Part shown: in pieces, positions 31,059 to 42,200 of the stretch
Layout of the letters: each line of letters starts with the position of its first letter
How positions within the stretch are numbered: position 1 is the first letter of the stretch
Source: Kalmanozyma brasiliensis GHG001
Taxonomy: Eukaryota > Basidiomycota > Ustilaginomycetes > Ustilaginales
Assembly (NCBI RefSeq): GCF_000497045.1
Contig: NW_015961970.1
Span: 1,302,802-1,366,801 of the forward strand
Length of the DNA: 64,000 nucleotides
Direction: 5' to 3'
The notes under the pieces: model-generated
Told to the model about the DNA's origin: nothing
Database searches by the model: none
The model's input: the letters and a program-made list of their open reading frames with translations, nothing else
Translations under genes and position numbers: made by a program

Positions 31059-32784
31059 CTAGTCCGACTGTCAAGTCAACGTCGCAGAATGTTTGTTGCA
31101 TAGCCGAGCAGCGAATGCGGCCTTACCCAAAGCAGCTGCTCTGTCGCTGCTTCGCTGCATCATGCATCTAACACTCTCGAATGCTCAGCCTAGAGCCAAT
31201 CGCCGGTTCTGAGACATTTTCCTCCTTCCGCTCTGATGGCGCCTATACTGGCTTGCAGACAAGGAAGAAAAACCGGAATTCAAAAAAGGTACAGCGAGTC
31301 CACTCTCGCTTAGAAAGACGAACTTCCGCCAATTTCAACTGCCCGGTCGAGATCGTTTCGAACTTGCTGCGCCAGTACCAGTAAAGATGGTTAGAAAAAG
31401 CAGGCACAGCAGCTGCAGGCGCCAAAAGACCAAATTGCGGATGGCAAACGCATCAGGCTCGAGAGGCTCTGGACCTTGTCTGTCCTTTAAGCTTCTCGTA
31501 GAACTCAGCTCCCATCCTGCCAAGATTGAGCTTCAGAGCGCCGAATCCCCTTCGCTGCAGCTGCTGCTGCTCTTGATGCTTTCGCTGCTTCTGCGCGCAG
31601 AACAACGTGCCCGAACGAGGAGCTCTATGCGCCGTAGCCGTGACACGCTCAATGATTGCCCAGCATTGGGAACGGCGCGTTCGCTTAAGCACCCTGCCGC
31701 CGTGTATCGCCACCGTGGAAGCGAAGCGCATTCTCGAGACGAGGTGTCTTACGATGACTCTTCCGAGCGTTGGCAGGTTGACGTTTGCTTCAACGCCAAT
31801 CTCGGTCCGGTTGATCTCGCTTTCTCGGACAAGGATTCTCGGATCGAGCTTTGGCCGACACCTAAGCAGGTCATACTGAGACATCAGGGACGGTCACCGT
31901 GAGCGGAGATAGAAAACAAGAACACGACGACAGGGCGAGAACAGGCAGGACTTTTTTTGGCCAAGCGGAGAGGCAACTCTCTTCTCTCAGCATGACCGCT
32001 TCGCCGCTCTGAGACATTCCGACACAATGCGAGCGGCACATCGCGGCGGGCCTTGGTGACGCTCCTCCCTCGCCTCTCCGCCTTCCCTTATGCCTTCCTC
32101 CTCTTTTCCAACAGTCGGAGCTTCTGCCAAGGCAGCTGAACCCTTTGGGCGCCCACCTGCGTAGACTCGCCGCGGTTGAGCATGGCACGGCCTAGTCCAT
32201 GTCTCTCCTCTGCAGCCATTCCCAGCACCGCCAAGTTTAACCATCCGCGCGGGCCTTGTGCTCTTGAGGAACAGCCTGTCTCGGCAGGCCATATTCGGGC
32301 ATTGTTTGTTGAGGCTTGGCCTTGTCTCGGCGGCTACGTCCACAAACACATGCGTGCCCTCATGCTTTGAAGCAGCAACGCCCTGGCCTCACCGCAGCTA
32401 CTTTGCTCGGGTTGTCAGAGCCGGGATCATCATGTCTCTCGGGCTGAATAGGCTCAGGAGGCTTCGATTCCTTGGGCGTAGCTCGATGCGCAGTGAAGAT
32501 CAGCCACACATCTGTCACTCTAACCGCCGTCGCCCTCCCCTTCACCTCGTTTGGTTCATATACGACGCTCTCTCGACCCCTTTCCACTCCGTCGATCCCT
32601 CTTTCCCCACGTTACATCACACCATCAACTCTACCTCCTGCATTCGCCTGTCTCTGCACCATCCTGCGACTCTCAACCTTCGTCTCGACTCGATCAGACT
32701 ACTTCGCGAACACCATCCTTCTCTTCACGTCTCCACAACATCTGCCAGATCTGATCCCTGGTGGCGCCAGCTGACACCTTCACA

Positions 32785-34404
32785 ATGCAGAGCTACTCTT
32801 CATCTTCCACATCGCTCCACGAGCAAGCAGCGGACAAAAAATCCAAGCGCAAGCTCTTGAACCGTCTCACTCTGCGACCGAAGACGGCGCCGACGTCGAA
32901 CCGCAGCAGCGCCTTTGGAGCTTCGCAGTCGGTGACGTCGCTCGCTCTGTCAGCCGATGGTGACATGCCCAGCAGCCGACGGGCGCTCGACATGTTCTCT
33001 TCAAGCCGCACTGTCGACGCGTACGCAACGATGCCATCCACACCCAAGTCGCCCAAGTTCTCCCGCTCCAAGTCGTCACATGATGTCCGCTCTGCGCCTT
33101 CCACGCGCTCGACGTCGGCATCGGTAGCGGCGATGGGCTCGACAGTTGCGCCACCCGTTCCAGCGGTCCCCAAGACCTACCTGATCTCGGACGAAGTTTT
33201 CGTTATCGCAGCACCTCCCGCCAAGCTTTCCGAAAAGCACGCTTCGGTGAGGATGAGCAAGAGCTACAGCTCACCCTCCTCCCAGTCGATGGCCCTCTCC
33301 TCCTCGACTCAATCATCGGGAAGCTGGGTCGAGAACCTTGGCACGCCCGCTCCGGAAGAGGTTCCGGATTTCGAAGAGGCTCTTCTGTCGCTGACGCCCG
33401 AAGAGTCGGAGGACGCCGGTCGATCGAGCCTCGACGCGATCGACGACCAGATCGTGCTCAACCTCTGCCTCAACCTCTACGAGGAGGTGACGCCCGTCGA
33501 GTCTGTCCCTTCCTCCGAGAGCGGTGATCTCACCCCCAAGATGGAACGATTCCACAGCCGGGCTGGCAGCGAGACCGCTACACCGCCGGTCCCCTCGATC
33601 CCGGCCAAGCACGCCCGTCGGCACACACGCACCGCCTCTGCGCCTCTCTCTCTTGGCCCCCTGCCCCCGCAGCCCTCGCAGCCACCCACCCAGGCGGTGC
33701 TGCGCAAGACTGACGATCTGAAGAAACGCTACTCCAAGCAAAGCCCCACTGCCTTCTCCGTCCCGCGCTTCGCCGAGGTCTCGCGCTCGACACCTGGCAC
33801 GCCCAAGCTGGACAGCATTTCCGATCTCAAGCATCTCGAGCTGGATCTGTCGCTCGATTCACGCATGGCGAAGCGCAATCATCAGAGATCGCTCTCGCGC
33901 GCTGCATCGGCGACCAAGCTCGAGACGTCCTACTTTGATCTGCCGCCGCAAGCGCTGGAGGAGGAGGAATACATGGTCTCGCGCTGGTCCGAGGATTCGG
34001 ATGGTGATGATGCCCGACGTATTTTCTCACTGCTTGGGAGCGTCAAGTTGCCATCGGTCTTCTCGCACTCGAACAGCGATGTTAGGAGTGGTGGATCCAA
34101 GACACCGGAAATGATCGCCGCTCGCCACTCCTCCTCCTCCTCGACGTCGTCCTCGGTGTCGGACCTCAGCGAGTTGACCCCGACAGTGAGCAAGGAAGAA
34201 GTGTTCGACTTCTCCCGTCAGTCCTTGGACTACAGGACCGTGTACGCCCTCGCCCAGGCCTATGCTAAAACTTCGACCCCAAGCCAGAAGAGGCAACCCT
34301 TGACGAGAAGCGCCTCCCACCGCGGACCCGAAGTCAAGAGGAATTTCAGCAAAGCATTGAGGACTCAAGATCCCCTCGATCGCTCATACCACCTTCGCAA
34401 ATAG
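32785..34404 (+). CDS. Ser-rich protein of unknown function
   Basis: This is a single exon encoding 539 residues; the ATG at 32785 follows TTCACA. The frame opens 24 bases earlier at a GTG, which I do not use. The protein is rich in Ser, Thr, Pro and Lys, with many short basic/Ser sites (KSPKFSRSKSS, RRHTRTAS, KRNHQRSLSRAAS) that look like kinase targets. The one ordered-looking segment is PKTYLISDEVFVIAAPPAKL (about 132-151). An acidic segment lies at about 195-245. No membrane segment or known domain is seen. It could be a phospho-regulated cytoskeletal or signalling protein special to smuts, which is a guess. It converges with NOT2. Confidence 0.8.
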   Translation: MQSYSSSSTSLHEQAADKKSKRKLLNRLTLRPKTAPTSNRSSAFGASQSVTSLALSADGDMPSSRRALDMFSSSRTVDAYATMPSTPKSPKFSRSKSSHDVRSAPSTRSTSASVAAMGSTVAPPVPAVPKTYLISDEVFVIAAPPAKLSEKHASVRMSKSYSSPSSQSMALSSSTQSSGSWVENLGTPAPEEVPDFEEALLSLTPEESEDAGRSSLDAIDDQIVLNLCLNLYEEVTPVESVPSSESGDLTPKMERFHSRAGSETATPPVPSIPAKHARRHTRTASAPLSLGPLPPQPSQPPTQAVLRKTDDLKKRYSKQSPTAFSVPRFAEVSRSTPGTPKLDSISDLKHLELDLSLDSRMAKRNHQRSLSRAASATKLETSYFDLPPQALEEEEYMVSRWSEDSDGDDARRIFSLLGSVKLPSVFSHSNSDVRSGGSKTPEMIAARHSSSSSTSSSVSDLSELTPTVSKEEVFDFSRQSLDYRTVYALAQAYAKTSTPSQKRQPLTRSASHRGPEVKRNFSKALRTQDPLDRSYHLRK

Positions 34405-34781
34405 ATTACCACATATACCACTTAGCTCTTTAATTGCATACCGTCGTTTCAGACACCCCCTTTCTATACCGCGTGCGTTTGTGAATGAGTGTCATGGTCC
34501 GCTTTGCTCTCTTCAGAAAACGAGGCTCCGCTTGTTGATGGTGTGGTTGGGGCGGGCAGGAGCCGTCTTGCGCTCCGTCAATGCGCCTGCTCTTGAAACA
34601 GTTCTCTCCCATCGCGCGCTCCGCCATCGACTCTGCCTTCTTGCTTGTCGAGGAAACGAGCAGCTTGCCGCCCAGACTGACTACTCAACGCTCACTCTTC
34701 ACCATGTTCTCACTCTGTGTCACGTCACACCTCGTCACACACAGCACCCTCTTCACACGGCAAACTTCATCGTTATTCCAC
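34405..34781. other. Intergenic between convergent genes
   Basis: This is 377 bp holding two 3' UTRs. Nothing else is seen. Confidence 0.5.
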
Positions 34782-36374
34782 CTACGCCTGCTGGGGCACA
34801 GCACCCGGACTACCCTCCCGTCGCACCGGCACCTTCTCCTCCAACATCTCGTACATCAAATGAAAGCTCTTGGAGACCTTCTCCCAAACGCTTGGGTCGA
34901 AGAACACATACGTGCCCCTTTCATATGTCGGAGTCTTCTGCGTCGGCTCGGTGCCCTGTTCCTTGGTCAACCACACATGCAGCTCCTTGTGATATCGCCA
35001 GTTGCGCGCGTACAGCTCCTGTGCCGCCACCTCCTGCAGCACATCGCGCGGCGTGCTGTAGAAGATGAAGAAGAGCGTTTCGTCCGAGAAAGACGCGATC
35101 TTGCTCTGCGCCGGCGGCGGCGGTTGGACGTTGTAGCACGACGGCAGCGTGAATTCGGGTTCGACGCGGGACGAGGCCAGCATGTTGTTCTCCGACCACG
35201 GCGTGATGAACGACGGATGCAAGGGGTCGGACTGGTTGAGGTTGAGGCCGAACGTTTGCAGATCGACACCCATCGAGAGCATCGAGAGATCGGGATCAGA
35301 GGATTTGATCAGCGACAGTAGACCGAGGAGACCGAATCGATCCGCGGGAGAGGTGAGGATCTGCTGTGCTGGTGTTTGTGCCATCGCTCCCGTCTGATGC
35401 GTTGCGCCTGCGCCGCCCTGGATCGAGTCGTTTCGCACCGAGGCGTTGTCGGTCAACGGTGAAGATGCGCCCAGGTTGCCGGCTGCATTGCGAACACTCG
35501 AGAGCGGTGATCGTGCTGAGGATGGCGAAGACGAGCGTTGAAGGCCGTTGAGTTGATTCGGTCCTGCTCCTCCATTGTTACTGAACAGCGAACCGGGTGG
35601 CGCCCACGTCTGCTGCTGGACACCCAACCCTGGACCGGGTGGCCCCGCTCCTGGCTTGGTTGCATAGTTGCGATCTAGCTCGCCAAACCCGCCTCTCGCT
35701 GCTGACAAGGATGCATCCGTTCGCGCCCCTCCTACTACCGAGCCCAGCAGGCTCTGTCGGTGCTGCTCGCGCTGCTGATGTTGATGCTGAAGTGCCGCTG
35801 CTGCTGAGACCTGTTCCGCTACGCCATGAGGGAATCCATCTTCACCTGTGCGTCCTTCTGCCGCGCCGGCCTGGTTGTTCAATGCCGGAAAGTCGTCCTG
35901 GTTGAAGTTCCGCAATGGAGCGCCACCGCGAAGGCCCGCTGTCACACCTCCTGTCCCTGCTTGCGTCGCATAGCTCGACAATGGGTTGTTGAGGCCGCCG
36001 AGACCAGGCGCACCGCCCTGCTGCCCCTGCCCTCCTCCCAGTGCGGGAAAGTCGCTGAGATTGAGCTCACCCCCTTGCCCCTGCCCTTGCGATTGAGCGC
36101 CTGATTGCCCTGAGAGACCGGCCAGTTGTGATGCTAGACTCGCTGCTCCCGTCGTGTTACTCGACCCTGATCCACCAAAGGGAAAGCCACCGGCACCACC
36201 TAAAGATTGATGCGGAAGCGACAGAGTTGGAGGCGTCAGCGTCGAGGCCCGCAAGGATGCAATGGGAAGCTGATGGGGATGTAGCTGAAGCGGATGAAAC
36301 ATACCTTGTTGTGATTGTGGCATCCCTGGAAAGGAGCCCATCATGCGCGGCCCGCCTTGCAGATATGGATACAT
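34782..36374 (-). CDS. NOT2: CCR4-NOT complex subunit 2
   Basis: This is a single exon encoding 530 residues. NOT2 is a core scaffold subunit of CCR4-NOT, acting in mRNA deadenylation and transcription. The NOT2/3/5 domain fills about 390-515, with DRFGLLGLLSLIKSSDPDLS, LGLNLN-like GLNLNQSDPLHPSF, then LPSCYNVQPPPP and the C-terminal NOT box ending WRYHKELHVWLTKEQGTEP and ERGTYVFFDPSVWEKV. The N-terminal half is Gln/Gly-rich. Two short motifs, LNLSDFPAL and FNQDDFPALN, are typical of NOT2. The first ATG after the upstream stop-free stretch is at 36374 (MYPYLQGG); the 41 codons above it in frame start at a non-ATG and are taken as leader. Confidence 0.93.
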   Translation of the reverse strand: MYPYLQGGPRMMGSFPGMPQSQQGMFHPLQLHPHQLPIASLRASTLTPPTLSLPHQSLGGAGGFPFGGSGSSNTTGAASLASQLAGLSGQSGAQSQGQGQGGELNLSDFPALGGGQGQQGGAPGLGGLNNPLSSYATQAGTGGVTAGLRGGAPLRNFNQDDFPALNNQAGAAEGRTGEDGFPHGVAEQVSAAAALQHQHQQREQHRQSLLGSVVGGARTDASLSAARGGFGELDRNYATKPGAGPPGPGLGVQQQTWAPPGSLFSNNGGAGPNQLNGLQRSSSPSSARSPLSSVRNAAGNLGASSPLTDNASVRNDSIQGGAGATHQTGAMAQTPAQQILTSPADRFGLLGLLSLIKSSDPDLSMLSMGVDLQTFGLNLNQSDPLHPSFITPWSENNMLASSRVEPEFTLPSCYNVQPPPPAQSKIASFSDETLFFIFYSTPRDVLQEVAAQELYARNWRYHKELHVWLTKEQGTEPTQKTPTYERGTYVFFDPSVWEKVSKSFHLMYEMLEEKVPVRREGSPGAVPQQA

Positions 36375-37352
36375 GCTGGCGACGATGCCTGGAACCGGAA
36401 GATGCTGAACTGTGTGTATGCAGATGACCCGAGTCCTGTTGGTACAAGAGCGGCGAAGTAGCCCACAAGAAGAGTCGTAGATGTACGAGGGAGCCAAAGG
36501 TCAACGGCTGATCTGAATGCTGAGTCGACGTGCCAAGTGTCCGTATTCGATTGCTAGGCCGGCGCTCCGTTGTGTTACGGCGAATGCGCCAAGCTGGATC
36601 TTGAAGCGTGTCGGACGACGATGCGTTTGGATACCTACAGCTTCTTTACCGACAGATGATGGCCGAATGTCGTTGGAAGGATGAAGAGAAGAAGACCCTT
36701 AGTGATGGCGGATGCGGATGATGTGAAGACTTGGAGAAGTCGCAGAGGCCCGCGCTTTTGATCTTCGCTCTCCTCCTGTCACGCTACGAGGCGCTGGTTG
36801 GCTGAAGAGCAGCGGTGAATTAGAAACTGAAGCCGCTGCCTGACCTCGTGAGTATTGGCCGCATTGGCTTTTGGTAGCGGTGATTTCCACAGGGTCTCAG
36901 TCAATTGTATTGCTTGGTCGCATTTTGTATTGAGCATTTCTGGTCTTCTTGTAATCGTGAGGTCAGGGTCGTAATGCGAGATCTTCATTTGTATAGACGC
37001 GACCTTATGAGGAAAATGGCGTAAAGAGAAGAGTTGCTGGTCTAACATTTTGCAATTCTTCGGGAAGCTGCTTGCATACGTGTCTGTTGAGAACACTCAC
37101 AGACTGGCCCGGCTGCCTTGGCAGTCGCGGCCCTCCAAATTGCGAAATCAACACACACACACACGCCGCATCCTGACATGGTCGACTTTCTTCTTCTCGT
37201 CATCGATCGCATCTCGTCCACTTTGTCCTTCATTCAACTCGCTCCGCCTGCGCTGGCGACAGAATCCTCGCAATCACCTCGTGCCTCGATCACCGGCCTT
37301 GAAGCATCAATCAGCCAACCTCCTCACGGCTAAAAAGCGAATTTAGCCCATC
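36375..37352. other. Divergent intergenic region, NOT2 / GLO3
   Basis: This is 978 bp holding both promoters. A short AC repeat (ACACACACACACAC) lies at about 37151-37163, just upstream of GLO3. No gene is seen. Confidence 0.5.
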
Positions 37353-39004
37353 ATGGCGGACGGACCCTCCAAGGACGAGCTCGTCGAGATCTTCAAGTCT
37401 CTCAAGTCGACACAAAAGGGCAACAAGGTACGTCACCTTCATCGCCCGCTACTCAACCGCCATGGAGCATGATCACTGACCTCTCCTTGCTTCTTGCTTA
37501 AACGCGACAGGTATGCTTCGACTGCGGTGCCAAAAACCCAACATGGGCCTCGGCAACGTTTGCCATCTACATCTGCCTCGACTGCTCCTCCGTTCACCGT
37601 AACATGGGCGTACACATCACCTTTGTTCGCTCCACCAACCTCGACTCGTGGCACTGGTCACAGCTTCGACTCATGAAAGTAGGAGGCAACGCTGCCGCTT
37701 CCGAGTTCTTCAACAAGAAGGGCGGCGCCCACCTGCTTGCGCCTTCCACGGAGGGCAAGGTAAAGTACCAGTCCTCTGTCGCGCTAGCATACAAAGACGA
37801 GCTGCAAAAGAGGGCGCTTCAGGATGCTGCAGGGCAAAGTCTCAATAGCCCCGTCTACTTCCCCGGCCTCGCTTCTGCCACATCGGCCGAGGCGGCCACC
37901 GCAGCGTCAAACGCAAAGCCAGGCAACGGAGCGGAGGGGGACTTCTTTGACGAATGGGACAAGCCCGCCTCGGCCGCCAAGCCAGCAGCACCAGCGGCAA
38001 AAGCAGCACCAGCACCGAAACCGACGCCTCCAGCTGCGCCCAAGACGGTGACGTCCGCCTCGTTGCGCGCAAGCAGCTCTGCCGCTCGAAAGACGCTAGG
38101 CGCCGTCAGCCGCGCCTCGTCCGCCAGCTCCACACCCGGCGCCACCACACCCACCGGCACTGGCCCGACTACCAACCCTGCCGCCGCGATCGGGCGAGCT
38201 CCACGAGCAGGAAAGCTCGGTCTGGGCGCCAAGAAGGCCGGTGCACCCATCGACTTTGCTGCCGCAGAGAGGAAGGCTAAGGAGGAGGAAGCGACGCGGG
38301 CTGCGGAAGCAAAGGCAGCTGAGGAAGCAGAAGCGAAGGCGCGCGAATCACAGAAGGCGACCGAGCAGCAAGCTGAGGCGGAACGCATTGCGCGTGAAGC
38401 AGTCAAAGCGGCTATGGGTAAGGCGGCTTCTTCCTCCACCTCGAGTCCCTCGAAAGCCGGCGCTGCGGGTGCACGCGGTGCCGCAGCACCGGATGCCTTC
38501 GCCGAAGCCAAGACCAACGGCGACATGGATCGTCTCGGCATGGGTTTCGGGCGTCTCGGCATGAAAGCCAACGCGCACCAAGCCAAGCTCGCCGCCGAAC
38601 GTGCCGCTGCTGCCGCCAACAACGCCTCGGCCACCAACAGCGATGCAGAAGAACCCAGTTACGCGCGCACCAAGTTTACAGGCCAGAAATCCATCTCGTC
38701 GGACCAATACTTCCAGCGCGGCTCGTACGACCCCCAAGCCACCAGCGAGGCCCAATCCCGCCTCCAGTCGTTCCAGGGTCAGACTTCCATCTCGTCCAAC
38801 CAGTACTTCGGCCGCGAGGAGGACGAAGAAGTCCAACAGACCCAGGCCGACGGAGGCGACTTCAGCGACATCGAGGCTACCGCAAGAGAGTACTACCAGC
38901 GATTTATGGCCAACCCGGACGTCCAGAGCAGTATCGACAGCTTCCGTTCCGGCGCGCTGAAGCTCGGGCAGTATCTCGAGGATATCAGCCGCAATGGCGC
39001 TTAG
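37353..39004 (+). CDS. GLO3: ARF GTPase-activating protein of the Glo3/ArfGAP2-3 type
   Basis: Exons are 37353-37427 and 37511-39004 with an 83-nt phase-0 intron (GTACGT..ACAG). The protein has 522 residues. Glo3 stimulates GTP hydrolysis on Arf1 at the Golgi and works with the COPI coat in retrograde transport. The zinc finger is C27-x2-C30-x16-C47-x2-C50 with the arginine finger R55 (SVHRNMGVH). A long Ala/Lys/Glu-rich coiled region spans about 225-290. The C-terminal Glo3 motif is present as two ISSxQYF repeats ([11 protein letters not shown] and [11 protein letters not shown]), followed by an amphipathic end ([14 protein letters not shown]). This combination separates it from Gcs1/Age2-type ArfGAPs. 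It converges with UBC1, 135 bp apart. Confidence 0.95.
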
Positions 39005-39139
39005 ATGTCTCACCGCTCGCTTTGCAATTGTTATCCGTCTTGTTTATCACAATCCGTGTGTATGGCATTCTTCTAGGTGCTGATGGTTGAAATGATTTGG
39101 ATGCATCGAAGTGTACATGCTTTTGGTGGGTGAAGATGC

Positions 39140-40098
39140 TCATTTGAGCAGCTCGTTGAGGACCGTGTCGTCGGTGATGTTGCGGACGCTGCGGAGAGGG
39201 AGGGGCTTTGTGTCAGCAAATGCAGGGATGAAGGCAACCAAGAAGATGGTGGGAGGACCTCATTGTTTAGAAATGAGACTAGAGACTTACTTTGCACCAC
39301 GGTAGTTGAGCTTTTTGAGCACCTCGATGACCTTGCTGCTTTCGAAGCCCATGTTGACAAACTGATCGACGTGCTCCCGTTTCAATCCCGCCAGCAGGAT
39401 CGGGTCCGCCTTGTCGTCCGTCTTTCCGGCATTGTTGACCGCCTTGGCGGGAGGCTGTGCGGACTCGGAGCCGTTTGCGTAGATCTCGGTCCAATACCTC
39501 GCCGTCTTTTCGAAGTCGTCCTTGTCTCGTAGGTAGTGCTTGGCCACCTCGGCGTCTTGCGGATCGTTTGGCTCGGGCGAGCAGAGCAGCGAGCGGAGCG
39601 ACATGAGCGTCGACTTGAGCGTGAGGACGGGCGACCATTGGTCTTTGAGAATGTCGAGACAGATGGCGCCGGACTGCGAAGAGATGTTGGGATGATAGAC
39701 GCGGGTGATGAACTTCATCTTGATGGGCTGGAAAGGGTAGCCTTCGGGTACGACGATGTCCTGCGGAAGTGGAAGGTAAAAGCGGGTCAGCGTTTGCAGT
39801 CGAGTTTTGGGCTAGACGGGCTCGTGGGTGACACCTACTACATCAAAAGTCCCCTTCTCGTATGGGGAGTTCTCTGGACCAGGGAAGGTGCCAACCAGAT
39901 GAAATGGCGACTCTGTATGCGACATGAAGTAAACGGAGTTAAGTGTCAGGATGGTGTCCCAGCATGAATGTGCCCCTGGGCCGCTTTGGTGACGGAGGTG
40001 TGCTCACCGTCTATCAACGAGACTTGGATACCGGAGACCTTGTCATTCTTGCAGTCGTTGATCTCCTTGTTGATACGCCTCAGTCGTGCGTCTCCCAT
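39140..40098 (-). CDS. UBC1: Ubiquitin-conjugating enzyme E2 with C-terminal UBA domain
   Basis: This is a four-exon gene (minus): 40098-40008, 39912-39839, 39760-39291 and 39188-39140; introns are 95, 78 and 102 nt. The protein has 227 residues, close to the 200-215 aa of Ubc1/UBE2K. The HPN motif lies at 78-80 and the catalytic Cys is C89 ([12 protein letters not shown]). The UBC fold ends near 155. A linker leads to a UBA domain from about 184 ([25 protein letters not shown], given here as separate conserved pieces MGFESS and EVLKKLN). The UBA domain marks the K48-chain-building Ubc1 class. The last exon codes only 15 residues ([15 protein letters not shown]), so a gene finder could easily miss it. 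Confidence 0.93.
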
Positions 40099-40656
40099 CG
40101 TGACGGCGGCAGAGGTGCGGAACCTGCTGGTGGCGGATCAGGGTCTTTGTATGTCGAAGCTCGCTGGTTTGCTTGCTTGCTATTGGGTTTGTGACGGCAG
40201 ATGCCAGTGAGCGAGACGATACGAGCTGGAACTGAATTGGCGGCTGAGTTGCGGGTGGTGGGCGCGAGCGAAAGTCGTAGGGTGCGGGAAGCAAGCTGAA
40301 GTGAGCGAAGATGTGATTAGCTAGTCCCAAGTCTTGTGATCTTGAATCCAACACCGGCGTGAGTGTGCGTCAGAAGAAGCAACTCTAAAATCACGCATCT
40401 CGCCGCCGCCCACGCTGAGCTGAGTGTGCTGTTCCGCTCCACATCGGTGCGTTGCCGAGCAGCAGCCGCCAAATCAATTTATGACTTTTCGAGAAACAAA
40501 TCGCAAGCTTAATTTTGGCATCGAAAAGGACTCAGCCGTCGACCCACAGACCCACCAGACTTGCCTCAGGTCTTCGATGCCGTGGTGTAGCTGTTCTCCT
40601 CATCGACATTATCAGAACACGAGAGCAGCAAGTCGGATGGCCGACGACTGCTCAAG
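40099..40656. other. Divergent promoter, UBC1 / GPN2
   Basis: This is 558 bp between the two start codons. No gene is seen. Confidence 0.5.
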
Positions 40657-42036
40657 ATGCCATTTGCACAGCTGGTGATCGGCCCACCAGGCTCCGGCAA
40701 GACCACCTACTGCTACGGCCAATACCAGTTCCTCTCTTTGCTCTCCAGGCCGTGCAGCGTCGTCAACCTCGATCCCGCCAACGACCGACTCCCATACCCA
40801 TGTGCCATCGACATCAACCGTCTCATCTCCGTCCGCGATGTGATGGCTGAGCTTTCCCTTGGGCCCAATGCGGCTATGCTGTACTGCATTGAGTACCTCG
40901 AGAAGAACGTCGACTGGCTCATCCAAGAGCTCAAGAGGGTCATGGACGACCAGCGTCAGGGCAAGACGGGACAGATAGCTGGTCAGGATGATCAAGAGAC
41001 CCCTGTAGGTCCGGTTGGAGCTGGATTCGAATATTTGATCTTTGATCTGCCTGGTCAGGTCGAGCTGTCCACCAACCACCCGGCGCTCAAACGCATCCTC
41101 GAGACGCTCGAAAAGCAGCTTGGACTTCGCTTCGTCGCTGTGCACCTGACCGACGCTACGCACATCACCGACGCCTCTCGCTATGTCTCGATCCTCATTC
41201 TCGCCTTGCGTGCAATGCTCACGCTTGAGCTGCCTCACGTCAACGTGCTGTCGAAAGTGGATCTGCTGGGGCAGTCTTACATATCCCGTTCGAAACGGTC
41301 CTTGGATCGATACGACCCGCATAGCGACGATGACGACTCGCAGGACAACCGCGATTCGGATGAAGACATGCCTGATGACGAGACAGATCTAACCGGTCGC
41401 GCGAGCATGGGTCTGCAATCCGATATGGCCTTCAACCTCGACTTCTACACCCAGGTGCAGGATCTCTCGTACCTGCGTGATCTGCTCTCACATCCATCGG
41501 GACCAGGCTCGTCACGGCGGCACGAAAAGTATGGCAAGCTCAATGAGGCAATTTGCGAGCTGGTGGAGGACTTTGGTCTCGTCTCGTTCGAGACACTCGC
41601 GGTGGAAGACCGACGCTCGATGTTCCGCCTGCTACAGGTGCTCGACAAGGCCATCGGCTACATCTACGTTTCGCCTTCGAGCAACGCATACGACTTTGGA
41701 GAAGAAGAGGAAGAAGGGGCATACGAGCCAGGGCGAGCATCGGCGACTGCATCAGCTGCACTCAGAGCGCAGGCCCGAGGCGGGCAAATGGGCGCAGATC
41801 CACATTCCCTCTTCAGTGTTGCAGACCGAGGCGACCCACTCGGCTGGGGCGATGCACTCGAAGTGCAAGAGAGGTATGTGGACCACCGTGAGGCGTATGA
41901 GGAGGCCGAGCTGGAGGCGCGCAAGCAGGTGAACGAGAAGGAGTGGGAGAAGAAGGTGTGGTCCGAGGTGAAGAAGGTGGCCAAGCAGGAAGCCGAGAAG
42001 AAGGGCAAGCACACAGACACGTACAAGGCAGCATAG
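40657..42036 (+). CDS. GPN2: GPN-loop GTPase 2
   Basis: This is a single exon encoding 459 residues. GPN GTPases help assemble and import RNA polymerase II (and III). The P-loop GPPGSGKTT lies at 9-17, and the family-defining GPN triplet at 69-71 (SLGPNAAM). The switch DLPGQVEL, HLTDATHITDASRYVS and the guanine-specificity segment NVLSKVDLLG are all present. An acidic insert of about 30 residues (SDDDDSQDNRDSDEDMPDDE) follows the NVLSKVD motif. The C-terminus is a charged, probably coiled, extension of about 90 residues (Glu/Lys-rich), making the protein about 100 aa longer than yeast Gpn2. It converges with POLD4, 164 bp apart. Confidence 0.93.
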   Translation: MPFAQLVIGPPGSGKTTYCYGQYQFLSLLSRPCSVVNLDPANDRLPYPCAIDINRLISVRDVMAELSLGPNAAMLYCIEYLEKNVDWLIQELKRVMDDQRQGKTGQIAGQDDQETPVGPVGAGFEYLIFDLPGQVELSTNHPALKRILETLEKQLGLRFVAVHLTDATHITDASRYVSILILALRAMLTLELPHVNVLSKVDLLGQSYISRSKRSLDRYDPHSDDDDSQDNRDSDEDMPDDETDLTGRASMGLQSDMAFNLDFYTQVQDLSYLRDLLSHPSGPGSSRRHEKYGKLNEAICELVEDFGLVSFETLAVEDRRSMFRLLQVLDKAIGYIYVSPSSNAYDFGEEEEEGAYEPGRASATASAALRAQARGGQMGADPHSLFSVADRGDPLGWGDALEVQERYVDHREAYEEAELEARKQVNEKEWEKKVWSEVKKVAKQEAEKKGKHTDTYKAA

Positions 42037-42200
42037 CGCGCAAGTTCAGCAATTGTAAGAACAGCATCATCAACTCCTTGAGTAAGTCAGACAGACGTGT
42101 GCATTGCGAGAAGCAGCATGGGTATATGGGTACAAACTCTGGAGTGTACAAGGAGCGTGTACTCTAGGAGCGAAAAGAAGGAGCAGCGAGGGGAGGTCGA

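Larger units (their letters stand above)
28866..32784. other. Gene-free 3.9-kb region
   Basis: This is 3919 bp with only short, unconvincing frames (the longest is about 170 codons), although the rest of the window is compact. It holds a cluster of CCATTGT sites at 30498-30722, an ATTGG x4-5 tandem near 31036-31058, and GCA/CTG-rich bits near 29818-29842 and 31557-31600. No tRNA, rRNA or transposase is seen. It may be a long regulatory region or leader of the gene at 32785, or hold a non-coding RNA. Confidence 0.5.

Noticed and set aside
31453..31902. Overlapping frames of about 143 and 171 codons on both strands in the gene-free region
   Set aside because: Neither has a recognisable motif, and both strands are equally open, which is expected by chance in GC-rich DNA.
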